Below, piece after piece: positions 1 to 13,800 of a stretch of DNA of 64,000 bases. Origin of the DNA: Balanoglossus misakiensis (Eukaryota > Hemichordata). The DNA lies in assembly GCA_040954595.2 (NCBI GenBank), contig CM082578.2, positions 3,968,001 to 4,032,000 on the forward strand. Reading direction: 5' to 3'. A program made the translations under genes and the position numbers. The notes beneath the pieces were generated by a model. That model was given only the letters and a program-made list of their open reading frames with translations, had not been told where the DNA came from and searched no databases. Numbering within the stretch: position 1 is the first letter of the stretch; each line of letters opens with the position of its first letter.

Positions 1-767
1 CATGTGTAATGATGCATGTGGATTAGTGTGTAATCACAATATTTTGTAGTCTACCTTCTGCCCATCATTTTTGTAATTGGACATTATGCTGTCCATGTTC
101 CAGTTTTTTTGCCACAATTTTTACTAAGTTTGCCAAGAACATTGTCATTGGTCGAAGATTATGGCGGCCATATTGGATTTTCGAAAAACCATACTAAAAC
201 TCCAACAATCTTCTCCAGAACCAGCGATAACTGAGTCGCAAGATTCGGGGAGTATGGTCACTACACTGATGTCTATCAAGTATACAAAGAGCATTGTGAT
301 TGGTCGAAAAATATGGCGGCCATATTGGATTTTGTAAAAAGCAGTGAAAAATTGAAATTCCTTTTTCTAGTCTAGAAATTGATAGCATGCAAATTCTTTT
401 TATGGATATCAATCGTCATATGACTAAAATATGTTACAAATTTTTGGTGATTTTTCACATGACCTTTGACCTACTTTTCACACATTATTATTTCTGCATA
501 TCTATTTCCAGGCTAACCTATAGGGATGCATATATAGCTCATACTACCTGTTCTAAATGTACCAGAGTTCTGATTTTTGTGCACATTGGTATCGCCCCTG
601 CCAGGACCTACCCCAAATATTTTGGTAATTTTGGCAATGACCTTTGACCTACTTTTGACACATCGTTTTTTTCTGCATATCTAATTCCAGGCTAACCTAT
701 AGGGCTATCATTTTGCTTTTTGATGTATGTGGATTTGTATGTGATAAAAAAATTTCGCTACTTTTCA

Positions 768-792
768 TGACCCCTTTGACCTCTGCTGACCT
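768..792 (-). promoter_or_regulatory. Nuclear-receptor-like half-site triplet, DR3 + DR4 spacing
   Basis: On the + strand the order is TGACCC, 3-bp spacer, TGACCT, 4-bp spacer, TGACCT. On the minus strand this is AGGTCA-N4-AGGTCA-N3-GGGTCA. The block recurs in nearly every unit (CATGACCCCTTTGACCTCTG continuing CTGACCTCATT). The spacing matches the textbook DR4 (thyroid receptor/LXR type) and DR3 (VDR type) elements. Function is inference only. Confidence 0.5.
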
Positions 793-900
793 CATTAAAT
801 ATGCGCATACCTAATTACAGATGCACCAATAGACCTAGAGGTTTGGTTTTTGTTGGACATTGACCAGTATTGGGTCAAAATTTTTTGCCCAAATGTTGGG

Positions 901-923
901 TGACCTCAGGTGACCTTTGACCT
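901..923 (-). promoter_or_regulatory. Nuclear-receptor-like half-site triplet, DR1 + DR4 spacing
   Basis: The + strand reads TGACCT, CAGG, TGACCT, T, TGACCT. The minus strand is AGGTCA-A-AGGTCA-N4-AGGTCA: a perfect DR1 (PPAR/RXR/HNF4/COUP-TF type) with a third half-site at DR4 spacing. By reading I count about 50 exact TGACCTTTGACCT matches over 1-24450, some extended to this three-site form (e.g. 2078-2100, 6975-6997). Binding is not shown by sequence alone. Confidence 0.5.
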
Positions 924-1204
924 ACTTAACACTATATCAACACCAAACATAGATATAACCTTGATATTTCATGGGATAAAACACAGCATTATGGTTCTAC
1001 TCATTAATTATGTGCATATCTAATAATCTGATCAGATAATAGAGCTTGGGCCCGGACAATGCTGCTTGCAGCTTTAATTTATTCTTGTGTCAATTCTTTG
1101 TCGCTCTAGATCTCAGACACCGCTGCAGGTACACTTCTGAAACTTGCTACAGTGGTCAAGGTCAATGAGTAGTCGTGCATTGAACCTGTGAATTTTTAAT
1201 TAGT

Positions 1205-1230
1205 CACGTGACCTGGCGGCCATCTTGGAT
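1205..1230. promoter_or_regulatory. E-box next to YY1-like motif
   Basis: GTCACGTGAC (palindromic CACGTG E-box) lies just upstream of GGCGGCCATCTTGG. The reverse complement of the latter, CCAAGATGGCGGCC, matches the YY1 core. Exact YY1-type versions also occur near 9409, 14496 and 18852. Other units read CCATATTGG instead. Whether any factor binds is unknown. Confidence 0.4.
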
Positions 1231-2733
1231 TTTCTAAAAAAATGCAAATCTCAGATCTCAGAAACTACAAGTCAGATCAACTTCAAATTTGGCATGCTGG
1301 TAGACTACCTCCTGCCCATCATTTTTGTAATTGGAAATTATGCTGTCAATGTTGCAGTTTTTTTGCTACAATTTTTTTTCTGAAATCTGGCTTAAATTTC
1401 AAAAATCTTCTTCTCCAGAACCGGTGATAACCGAGACATGGGGTTTGGGGTATGTGGTCACCTAACTGATGTCTATCAAGTTTGCGAAGATCATTGTGAT
1501 TGGTCGAAGATTATGGCGGCCATATTGGATTTTCGAAAAACCCTAGTAAAATTTCAAAAATCTTCTTCTCGAGAACCGGCGATAACCGAGTCACAAGATT
1601 TTGTGTGTGTGGTCATTCAACAGATGTCTATCAAGTTTGCGAAGAGGAATGTGATTGGTCGAAGATTATGGCGGCCATATTGGATTTTGTGAAAAACGAT
1701 TAAAAAGTAAAAATTCCCTTTCTAGCCTAAAAATTGATAGCACAGAAATTCTTTTTATGGATATGAATCATCATATGCCAAGAATAAGCTATAAATATTT
1801 TGGTAATTTTGGCAATGACCTTTGACCTACTTTTGACGCATCATTTTTCTGCATATCTAATTCCATGCTAACCTTTAAGGCTATCATTTTGGTTTTTGAT
1901 GTATGTGGATTCGTATGTGATCAAAAAATTTTGCTACTTTTCATGACCCCTTTGACCTCTGCTGACCTCATTAAATATGCACATACCTAATTACAGATGA
2001 ACCAATAGACCTAGAGGTTTTGTTTTTGTTATACATGGACAAGTATGGGGTCAAAATATTTTGCCCAAATGTTGGGTGACCTCGGGTGACCTTTGACCTA
2101 ATTTCGCAAATCTCAGCATCCACAGCAGATACAGCCTTGGCGTTTGGAGGTATGGGGCCATAATGAAAAGCCAAAGTTTTGGGTCACCTGTGACACCTGC
2201 TTAACTCATTATTTATGTGCATACCTAATTCCGGGCTAACCAAAAGGGTTAGAGGTCTGGTTTTTGTTGGACATGGACCACTATGGGTCAAAATTTTCTG
2301 CCCAAATTTTGGATGACCTCAGATGACCTTTGACCTATTTTTGCATATCTCGGCATCCAAAGCAGGTACAGCCTTGGCATTTGGAGGTATGGGGCCATAA
2401 TGAAAAGCCAAAGCCAAAGTTTTGGGTCACCTGTGACACCTGCTTTACGCATTATTTATGTGCATACCTAATTCCAGGCTAACCAAAAGGGCTAGAGGTC
2501 TGGTTTTTGTTGGACATGGACCACTATGGGTTAAAATTTTCTGCCCAAATGTTGGGTGACCTCTGGGTGATCTTTGACCTACTTAACACTTTATCAGCAC
2601 CAAACATAGATATAACCTTGATATTTCATGGGATAGAACAGCATTATGTTTCTACTCATTAATTATGTGCATATCTAATATCAGATCAGATAATAGAGCT
2701 TGGGCCCGGACAATGCTGCTTGCAGCTTTAATT

Positions 2734-2890
2734 AGGGCCCAAGCCAAGCCAGGCTTGGGCCCTATTGGTTTCGTTGGAATTTTTCAGTCTTTCTTTCTTT
2801 AGGGCCCAAGCGCATACCAGCGCTTGGGCCCTATTGGTTTCGTTGGGGTTTTTCTGTCTTTCCTTCTTTCTTCTTTCTTCTTCTTTCTTT
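2734..2890. repeat. Hairpin minisatellite (2 units) plus pyrimidine tract
   Basis: Two ~54-66 bp units sit at an array-unit junction. Each has GGGCCCAAGC, a short loop, then GCTTGGGCCC, followed by TATTGGTTTCGTTGG and a T-rich tail. The first has the loop CAAGCCAG and the second GCATACCAGC. A CTTT/CTTCTTT tract follows. Confidence 0.9.
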
Positions 2891-5800
2891 ATTCTTGTGT
2901 CAATTCTTTGTCGCTCCAAATCTCAGACACCACTGCAGGTACACTTCTCAAACTTGCTACAGTGGTCAAGGTCAATGAGTAGATGTGCATTGAACCCTTG
3001 AATTTTTAATTAGTCACGTGACCTGGCGGCCATATTAGATTTTCTGAAAAAATGCAAATCTCAGATCTCAGAAACTACAAGTCAGATCGACTTCAAACTT
3101 GGTGTGCAGGTAGTCTACCTTCTACCCATCATTTTTGTAATTGGATATTTTGCTGTCAATGTTGCAGTTTTTTTGCTACAGTTGTTTTTCTGAAATCTGG
3201 TCAAAATTTCAAAAATCTTCTTCTCCAGAACCGGCGATAACCGAGTCACGCGGTTTGGGGTATGTGGTTACCAAACTGAGGTCTATCAAGTTTGCGAAGA
3301 TCATTGTGATTGGTCGAAGATTATGGCGGCCATATTGGATTTTCGAAAAACCCTAGTAAAATTTCAAAAATCTTCTTCTCAAGAACCGGCGATAACCGAG
3401 TCACAAGATTTGGTGTGTGTGGTCATTAAACAGATGTCTATCAAGTTTGCGAAGATCATTGTGATTGGTCGAAGATTTTGGCGGCCATATTGGATTTTGT
3501 GAACAACGATTAAAAAGTAAAAATTCTGTTTCTAGCCTAAAAATTGATAGCACAGAAATTCTTTTTATGGATATGAATCATCATATGACAAGAATAAGCT
3601 ATAAATATTTTGGTAATTTTGGCAATGACCTTTGACCTACTTTTGACGCATCATTTTTCTGCATATCTAATTCCAGGCTAACCAATAGGGCTATAAGTTT
3701 GGTTTTTGATGTATGTGGTTTTGTATGTGATCAAAAATTTTTGCTACTTTTCATGACCCCTTTGACCTCTGCTGACCTCATTAAATATGCGCATACCTAA
3801 TTACAGATGAACCAAATGACCTAGAGGTTTGTTTTTTTCTGGACATGGATCAGTATGGGGTCAAAGTATTTTGCCCAAATGTTGGATGACCTCGGGTGAC
3901 CTTTGACCTACTTTTGCATATCTCGACATCCACAGCAGATACAGCCTTGGCGTTTGGAGGTATGGGGCCATAATGAAAAGCCAAAGTTTTGGGTCACCTG
4001 TGACACCTGCTTAACTCATTATTTATGTGCATACCTAATTCCGGGCTAACCAAAAGGGCTAGAGGTCTGGTTTTTGTTGGACATGGACTACTTTGGGTCA
4101 AAATTTTCTGCCCAAATTTTGGGTGACCTCAGATGACCTTTGACCTATTTTTGCATATCTCGACATCCAAAGCAGGTACAGTCTGGGCATTTGGAGGTAT
4201 GGGGCCATAATGAAAAGCCAAAGTTTTGGCTCACCTGTGACACCTGCTTTACGCATTATTTATGTGCATACCTAATTCCGGGCTAACCAAAAGGGCTAGA
4301 GGTCTGGTTTTTGATGGACATGGACCACTATGGGTCAAAATTTTCTGCCCAAATTGTGGGTGACCTCTGGATGACCTTTGACCTACTTAACACTATATCA
4401 GCACCAAACATAGATATAACCTTGATATTTCATTTGCTAAAACACAGCATTATGTTTCTACTCATTAATTATGTGCATATCTAATAATCAGATCAGATAA
4501 TAAAGCTTGGGCCCGGACAATGCTGCTTGCAGCTTTAATTCTTTCTTTCTTTCTTTATTCTTATGTCAATTCTTTGTCGCTCTAGATCTCAGACACTGCT
4601 GCAGGTACACTTCTCAAACTTGCTACAATGGTCAAGGTCAATCAGTAGTCGTGCATTGAACCCTTGAATTTTTAATTAGTCACGTGACCTGGCGGCCATA
4701 TTGGATTTTCTGAAAAATTGCAAATCTCAGATCTCAGAAACTACAAGTCAGATCTACTTCAAATTTGGTGTGCTGGTAGTCTACCTGCTACCCATCATTT
4801 TTGTAATTGAATATTTTGCTGTCAATGTTGCAGTTTTTTTGCTACAGTTGTTTTTCTGAAATCTGGTCAAAATTTCAAAAATCTTCTTCTCCAGAACCGG
4901 CGATAACCGAGTCACGCCGTTTGGGGTATGTGGTCACCTAACTGATGTCTATCAAGTTTGCGAAGATCATTGTGATTGGTCGAAGATTATGGCGGCCATA
5001 TTGGATTTTCGAAAAACCATAGTAAAATTTCAAAAATCTTCTTCTCCAGAAGGGCGATAACCGAGTCACAAGATTTGGTGTGTGTGGTCATTAAACAGAT
5101 GTCTATCAAGTTTGCGAAGGGGAATGTGATTGGTCGAAGATTATGGCGGCCATATTGGATTTTGTGAAAAACGATTAAAAAGTAAAAATTCCTTTTCTAG
5201 CCTAAAAATTGATAGCACAGAAATTCCTTTTATGGATATGAATCATCATATGACAAGAATAAGCTATTAATATTTTGGTAATTTTGGCAATGACCTTTGA
5301 CCTACTTTTGACGCATCATTTTTCTGCATATCTAATTCCAGGCTAACCAATAGGGCTATAAGTTTGGTTTTTGAGGTATGTGGATTTGTATGTGATCAAA
5401 AACTTTTGCTACTTTTCATGACCCCTTTGACCTCTGCTGACCTCATTAAATATGCATATACCTAATTACAGATGAACCAATAGACCTAGAGGTTTTGTTT
5501 TTGTTATACATGGACCAGTATGGGGTCAAAATATTTTGCCCAAATGTTGGGTGACCTCGGGTGACCTTTTACCTACTTTTGCATATCTCGACATCCACAG
5601 CAGATACAGCCTTGGCGTTTGGAGGTATGGGGCCATAATGAAAAGCCAAAGTTTTGGGTCACCTGTGACACCTGCTTAACTCATTATTTATGTACATACC
5701 TAATTCTTGGCTAACCAAAAGGGCTAGAGGTCTGGTTTTTGTTGGACATGGACCACTATGGGTCAAAATTTTCTGCCCAAATTGTGGGTGACCTCTGGGT

Positions 5801-7388
5801 GACCTTTGACCTACTTAACACTATTTCAGCACCAAACATAGATATAATCTTGCTATTTCATGGGATAAAACACAGCATTATGTTTCTACTCATTAATTAT
5901 GTGCATATCTAATAATCAGATCAGATAATAGAGCTTGGGCCCGGACAATGCTGCTTGCAGCTTTAATTCTTTCTTTATTCTTATGTCAATTCTTTGTCGC
6001 TCTAGATCTCAGACACCACTGCAGGTACAGTTTTCAAACTTGCTACAGTGGTCAAGGTCAATGAGTAGTCGTGCATTGAACCCATGAATTTTTAATTAGT
6101 CACGTGACCTGGCGGCCATATTGGATTTTCTGAAAAAATGCAAATCTCAGATCTCAGAAACTACAAGTCAGATCGACTTCAAATTTGGCGTGCAGGTAGA
6201 CTACCTTCTGTCAATCATTTTTGTAATTGGAAATTATGCTGACAAAGTTGCAGTTTTTTTGCTACAATTTTTTTTCTGAAATCTGGCTTAAATTTCAAAA
6301 ATCTTCTTCTCCAGAACCGGTGATAACCGAGACACGGGGTTTAGGGTATGTGGTCACCTAACTGATGTCTATCAAGTTTGCGAAGATCATTGTGATTGGT
6401 CGAAGATTACGGCGGCCATATTGGATTTTCGAAAAACCCTAGTAAAATTTCAAAAATCTTCTTCTCAAGAATCGGCGATAACCGAGTCACAAGATTTGGT
6501 GTGTGTGGTCATTAAACAGATGTCTAACAAGTTTGCGAAGGGGAATGTGATTGGTCGAAGATTATGGTGGCCATATTGGATTTTGTGAAAAACGATTAAA
6601 AAGAAAAAATTCCCTTTCTAGCCTAAAAATTGATAGCACAGAAATTCTTTTTATGGATATGAATCATCATATGCCAAGAATAAGCTATAAATATTTTGGT
6701 AATTTTGGCAATGACCTTTGACCTACTTTTGACGCATCATTTTTCTGCATATCTAATTCCAGGCTAACCAATAGGGCTATAAGTTTGGTTTTTGATGTAT
6801 GTGGATTTGTATGTGATCAAAAAATGTTGCTACTTTTCATGACCCCTTTGACCTCTGCTGACCTCATTAAATATGCACATACCTAATTACAGGTGAACCA
6901 ATAGACCTAGAGGTTTTGTTTTTGTTATACATGGACCAGTATGGGGTGAAACTATTTTGCCCAAATGTTGGGTGACCTCGGGTGACCTTTGACCTACTTT
7001 TGCATATCTTGACATCCACAGCAGATACAGCCTTGGCGTTTGGAGGTATGGGGCCATAATGAAAAGCCAAAGTTTTGGGTCACCTGTGACACCTGCTTAC
7101 TCATTATTTATGTGTATACCTAATTCTGGGCTAACCAAAAGGGCTAGATATCTGGTTTTTGTTGGACATGGACTACTATGGGTCACAATTTTCTGCCCAA
7201 ATTGTGGGTGACCTCTGGGTGACCTTTGACCTACTTAACACTTTATCAACACCAAGCATAGATATAACCTTGATATTTTATGGGGTAAAACACAGCATTA
7301 TGTTTCTACTCTTTAATTATGTGCATATCTAATAATCAGATCAGATAATAGAGCTTGGGCCCGGACAATGCTGCTTGCAGCTTTAATT

Positions 7389-7600
7389 AGGGCCCAAGCG
7401 CATACCAGCGCTTGGGCCCTATTGGTTTCGTTGGGGTTTTTCTGTCTTTCCTTCTTTCTTCTTTCTTTCTTTAGGGCCCAAGCGCATACCAGCGCTTGGG
7501 CCCTATTGGTTTCGTTGGGGTTTTTAGGGCCCAAGCGCAAGCCAGCGCTTGGGCCCTATTGGTTTCGTTGGGGTTTTTCTTTCTTTCTTCTTTCTTTATT
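7389..7600. repeat. Hairpin minisatellite (3 units) plus pyrimidine tract
   Basis: Three units begin near 7389, 7473 and 7526, each with a self-complementary GGGCCCAAGCGC...GCGCTTGGGCCC stem and a TATTGGTTTCGTTGGGG tail. The first and second are separated by a CTTT-rich spacer, while the second and third abut directly. Confidence 0.9.
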
Positions 7601-10600
7601 CTTGTGTCAATTCTTTGTCGCTCTAGATCTCAGACACCACTGCAGGTACACTTCTGAAACTTGCTACAGTGGTCAAGGTCAATGAGTAGTCGTGCATTGA
7701 ACCCTTGAATTTCTAATTAGTCACATGACCTGGCAGCCATCTTGGATTTTCTGAAAATATGCAAATCTCAGATCTCAGAAACTACAAGTCAGATCGACTT
7801 CAAATTTGGCGTGCAGGTAGACTACCTTCTGCTTATCATTTTTGTAATTGGAAATTATGCTGAAAAAGTTGCAGTTTTTTTGCTACAATTTTTTTTCTGA
7901 AATCTGGCTTAAATTTCAAAAATCTTCTACTCCAGAACCGGTGATAACCGAGACACTGGGTTTGGGGTATGTGGTCACCAAACTGAGGTCTATCAAGTTT
8001 GCGAAGATCATTGTGATTGGTCGAAGATTATGGCGGCCATATTGGATTTTCGAAAAACCCTAGTAAAATTTCAAAAATCTTCTTCTCAAGAACCAGCGAT
8101 AACCGAGTCACAAGATTTGGGGAGTATGGTCACTACACTGATGTCTATCAAGTTTGCGAAGATCATTGTGATTGGTCGAAGATTTTGGCGGCCATATTGG
8201 ATTTTGTGAACAACGATTAAAAAGTAAAAATTCCGTTTCTAGCCTAAAAATTGATAGCACAGAAATTCTTTTTATGGATATGAATCATCATATGACAAGA
8301 ATAAGCTATAAATATTTTGGTAATTTTGGCAATGACCTTTGACCTACTTTTGACGCATCATTTTTCTGCATATCTAATTCCAGGCTAACCAATAGGGCTA
8401 TAAGTTTGGTTTTTGATGTATTTGGTTTTGTATGTGATCAAAAATTTTTGCTACTTTTCATGACCCCTTTGACCTCTGCTGATCTCATTAAATATGCGCA
8501 TACCTAATTACAGATGAACCAAATGACCTAGAGGTTTTGTTTTTGTTATACATGGACCAGTATGGGGTCAAAATATTTTGCCCAAATGTTGGGTGACCTC
8601 AGGTGACCTTTGACCTACTTTTGCATATCTCGACATCCACAGCAGATACAGCCTTGGCGTTTGGAGGTATGGGGCCATAATGAAAAGCCAAAGTTTTGGG
8701 TCACCTGTGACACCTGCTTAACTCATTAATTATGTGCATACCTAATTATAGGCTAACCAAAAGGGCTAGAGGTCTGGTTTTTGTTGGACATGGACCACTA
8801 TGGGTCAAAATTTTCTGCCCAAATTTTGGATGACCTCAGATGACCTTTGACCTACTTTTGCATATCTCGGCATCCAAAGCAGGTACAGCCTTGGCATTTG
8901 GAGGTATGGGGCCATAATGAAAAGCCAAAGCTAAAGTTTTGGGTCACCTGTGACACCTGCTTTACGCATTATTTATGTGCATACCTAATTCCAGGCTAAC
9001 CAAAAGGGCTAGAGGTCTGGTTTTTGTTGGACATGGACCACTATGGGTTAAAATTTTCTGCCCAAATGTTGGGTGACCTCTGGGTGACCTTTGACCTACT
9101 TAACACTTTATCAGCACCAAACATAGATAAAACCTTGATATTTCATGGGATAGAACAGCATTATGTTTCTACTCATTAATTATGTGCATATCTAATATCA
9201 GATCAGATAATAGAGCTTGGGCCCGGACAATGCTGCTTGCAGCTTTAATTCTTTCTTTCTTTCTTTCTTTCTTTATTCTTCTGTCATTTCTTTGTCGCTC
9301 TAGATCTCAGACACCACTGCAGGTACAGTTCTCAAACTTGCTACAGTGGTCAAGGTCAATGAGTAGTCGTGCATTGAACCCATGAATTTTTAATTAGTCA
9401 CATGACCTGGCGGCCATCTTGGATTTTCTGAAAAAATGCAAATCTCAGATCTCAGAAACTACAAGTCAGATCGACTTCAAATTTGGCGTGCAGGTAGACT
9501 ACCTTCTGTCAAACATTTTTGTAATTGGAAATTATGCTGTCAATGTTGCAGTTTTTTTGCTACAATTTTTTTTCTGAAATCTGGCTTGAATTTCAAAAAT
9601 CTTCTTCTCCAGAACCGGTGATAACCGAGACATGGGATTTGGGGTATGTGGTCACCTAACTGATGTCTATCAAGTTTGCGAAGATCATTGTGATTGGTCG
9701 AAGATTATGGCGGCCATATTGGATTTTCGAAAAACCCTAGTAAAATTTCAAAAATCTTCTTCTCAAGAACCGGCAATAACCGAGTCACAAGATTTTGTGT
9801 GTGTGGTCATTCAACAGATGTCTATCAAGTTTGCGAAGAGGAATTTGATTGGTCGAAGATTATGGCGGCCATATTGGATTTTCTTAAAAACGATTAAAAA
9901 GTAAAAATTCCCTTTCTAGCCTAAAAATTGATAGCACAGAAATTCTTTTTATGGATATGAATCATCATATAACAAGAATAAGCTATAAATATTTTGGTAA
10001 TTTTGGCAATGACCTTTGACCTACTTTTGACGCATCAATTTTCTGCATATCTAATTCCAGGCTAACCAATAGGGCTATAAGTTTCGTTTTTGATGTATGT
10101 GGATTTGTATGTGATCAAAAAATTTTGGTACTTTTCATGACCCCTTTGACCTCTGCTGACCTCATTAAATATGCGCATACCTTATTACAGGTGAACCAAT
10201 AGACCTAGAGGTTTTGTTTTTGTTGGACAGGACAAGTATAGGGTCAAAATGTTTTACCCAAATTTTGGGTGACCTCTGGTGACCTTTGACCTAATTTCGC
10301 AAATCTCAGCATCCACAGCAGATACAGCCTTGGCGTTTGGAGGTAAGGGGCCATAATGAAAAGCCAAAGTTTTGGGTCACCTGTGACACCTGCTTAACTC
10401 ATTATTTATGTGCATACCTAATTCCGGGCTAACCAAAAGGGTTAGAGGTCTGGTTTTTGTTGGACATGGACCACTATGGGTCAAAATTTTCTGCACAAAC
10501 TGTGGGTGACCTCTGACCTACTTAACACTATATCAGCACTAAACATAGATATAATCTTGATATTTCATGGGATAAAACACAGCATTATGTTTCTACTCAT

Positions 10601-10675
10601 TAATTATGTGCATATCTAATAATCAGATCAGATAATAGAGCTTGGGCCCGGACAATGCTGCTTGCAGCTTTAATT

Positions 10676-10812
10676 ACGGGCCCAAGCCAAGCCAGGCTTG
10701 GGCCCGTATTGGTTTCGTTGGGGTTTTTTACGGGCCCAAGCCAAGCCAGGCTTGGGCCCGTATTGGTTTCGTTGGGGTTTTTCTTTCTTTCTTTCTTTCT
10801 TTCTTTCTTTAT
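10676..10812. repeat. Hairpin minisatellite (2 units, ACGGGCCC variant) plus (CTTT)n
   Basis: Two tandem 53-54 bp units have the stem ACGGGCCCAAGCC...GGCTTGGGCCCGT, extended by one compensated base pair relative to the AGGGCCC type. A clean CTTT run follows. The pairing change A-C-G / C-G-T on both arms keeps the stem complementary. Confidence 0.9.
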
Positions 10813-13800
10813 TCTTGGTTCATTTCTTTCGCGCTCTAGATCTCAGACACCGCTGCAGGTACAGTTCTCAAACTAGCTACAGTGGTCAAGGTCAATGAGT
10901 AGATGTGCAGTGACTTGTGAATACTTAATTAGTCACGTGACATGGCGGCCATATTGGATTTTCTGAAAAAATGCAAATCTCAGATCTCAGAAACTACAAG
11001 TCAGATCGACTTCAGATTTGGTGTGCTGGTAGTATACCCTCTGCCCATCATTTTTGTAATTGGATATTTTGCTGTCAATGTTGCAGTTTTTTTGCTACAG
11101 TTGTTTTTCTGAAATCTGGTCAAAATTTCAAAAATCTTCTTCTCCAGAACCGGCGATAACCGAGTCACGCCGTTTGGGGTATGTGGTCACCTAACTGATG
11201 TCTATCAAGTTTGCGAAGATCATTGTGATTGGTCGAAGATTATGGCGGCCATATTGGATTTTCGAAAAACCATAGTAAAACTTCAAAAATCTTCTTCTCC
11301 AGAACGGGCGATAACCGAGTCACAAGATTTGGTGTGTGTGGTCATTAAACGGATGTCTATCAAGTTTGCGAAGGGGAATGTGATTGGTCGAAGATTATGG
11401 CGGCCATATTGGATTTTGTGAAAAACGATTAAAAAGTAAAAATTCCTTTTCTAGCCTAAAAATTGATAGCACAGAAATTCTTTTTATGGATATGAATCAT
11501 CATATGACAAGAATAACCTATAAATATTTTGGTAATTTTGGCAATGACCTTTGACCTACTTTTGACGAATCATTTTTCTGCATATCTAATTCCAGGCTAA
11601 CCAATAGGGCTATAAGTTTGGTTTTTGATGTATGTGGATTTGTATGTGATCAAAAAATGTTGCTACTTTTCATGACCCCTTTGACCTCTGGTGACCTCAT
11701 TAAATATGCATATACCTAATTACAGATGAACCAATAGACCTAGAGGTTTTGTTTTTGTTATACATGGACCAGTATGGGGTCAAAATATTTTGCCCAAATG
11801 TTGGGTGACCTCGGGTGACCTTTGACCTACTTTTGCATATCTCGGCATCCAAAGCAGGTACAGCCTTGGCATTTGGAGATATGGGGCCATATTGAAAAGC
11901 CAAAGTTTTGGGTCACCTGTGACCTCTGCTGACCTCATTTATTATGTGCATAGCTAATTACAGGCGAACCAATAGAGCTAGAGGTCTGGTTTTTGTTGGA
12001 CATGGACCACTATGGGTCAAAATTTTCTTGCCCAAATTTTGGGTGACCTCAGATGACCTTTGACCTACTTTTGCATATCTCGGCATCCAAAGCAGGTACA
12101 GCCTTGGCGTTTGGAGGTATGGGGCCATAATGAAAGCCAAAGTTTTGGGTCACCTGTGACACCTGCTTAACTCATTATTTATGTGCATACATAATTCCGG
12201 GCTAACCAAAAGGGCTAGAGGTCTGGATTTTGTTGGACATGGACCACTATGGGTCAAAATTTTCTGCCCAAATTTTGGGTGACCTCAGATGACCTTTGAC
12301 CTACTTTTGCATATCTCAGCATCCAAAGCAGGTACATCCTTGGCATTTGGAGATATGGGGCCATAATTAAAAGCCAAAGTTTTGGGTCACCAGTGACACC
12401 TGCTTAACTCATTATGTATGTGCATACCTAATTCCGGGCTAACCAAAAGGGCTAGAGGTCTGGTTTTTGTTGGACATGGACCACTATGGGTCAAAATTTT
12501 CTACCCAAATTATGGGTGACCTCTGGGTGACCTTTGACCTACTTAACACTATATCAACACCAAACATAGATATAACCTTGATATTTCATGGGATAAAACA
12601 CAGCATTATGTTTCTACTCATTAATTATGTGCATATCTAATAACCAGATCAGATAATAGAGCTTGGGCCCGGACAATGCTGCTTGCAGCTTTAATCTTTC
12701 TTTCTTTCTTTCTTTATTCTTGGTTCACTTCTTTCGCGCTCTAGATCTCAGACACCGCTGCAGGTACAGTTCTCAAACTTGCTACAGTGGTCAAGGTCAA
12801 TGAGTAGATGTGCAGTGACTTGTGAATACTTAATTAGTCACGTGACATGGCGGCCATATTGGATTTTCTGAAAAAATGCAAATCTCAGATCTCAGAAACT
12901 ACAAGTCAGATCGAGTTCAGATTTGGCGTGCTGGTAGTATACCCTCTGCCCATCATTTGTGTAATTGGATATTTTGCTGTCAATGTTGCAGTTTTTTTGC
13001 TACAGTTGTTTTTCTGAAATCTGGTCAAAATTTCAAAAATCTTCTTCTCAAGAACCGGCGATAACCGAGTCACGCCGTTTGGGGTATGTGGTCACCTAAC
13101 TGATGTCTATCAAGTTTGCGAAGATCATTGTGATTGGTCGAAGATTATGGCGGCCATATTGGATTTTTGAAAAACCATAGTAAAACTTCAAAAATCTTCT
13201 TCTCCAGAACGGGCGATAACCGAGTCACAAGATTTGGTGTGTGTGGTCATTAAACAGATGTCTATCAAGTTTGCGAAGGGGAATGTGATTGGTCGAAGAT
13301 TATGGCGGCCATATTGGATTTTGTGAAAAACGATTAAAAAGTAAAAATTCCTTTTCTAGCCTAAAAATTGATAGCACAGAAATTCTTTTTATGGATATGA
13401 ATCATCATATGACAAGAATAACCTATAAATATTTCGGTAATTTTGGCAATGACCTTTGACCTACTTTTGACGCATCATTTTTCTGCATATCTAATTCCAG
13501 GCTAACCAATAGGGCTATAAGTTTGGTTTTTGATGTATGTGGATTTGTATGTGATCAAAAAATTTTGCTACTTTTCATGACCCCTTTGACCTCTGGTGAC
13601 CTCATTAAATATGCGCATACCTAATTACAGATGAACCAATAGACCTAGAGGTTTTGTTTTTGTTATACATGGACCAGTATGGGGTCAAAATATTTTGCCC
13701 AAATGTTGGGTGACCTCGGGTGACCTTTGACCTACTTTTGCATATCTCGGCATCCAAAGCAGGTACAGCCTTGGCATTTGGAGATATGGGGCCATATTGA

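Larger units (their letters stand above)
1..1079. repeat. Partial array unit, subtype B
   Basis: The window opens inside a unit. Near 330-400 it has the variant AAAAGCAGTGAAAAATTG and TCTAGTCTAGAAATTGATAG. The only other unit with this variant is 17126-18541. Most other units read AAAACGATTAAAAAGTAAAAA here. Confidence 0.8.
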
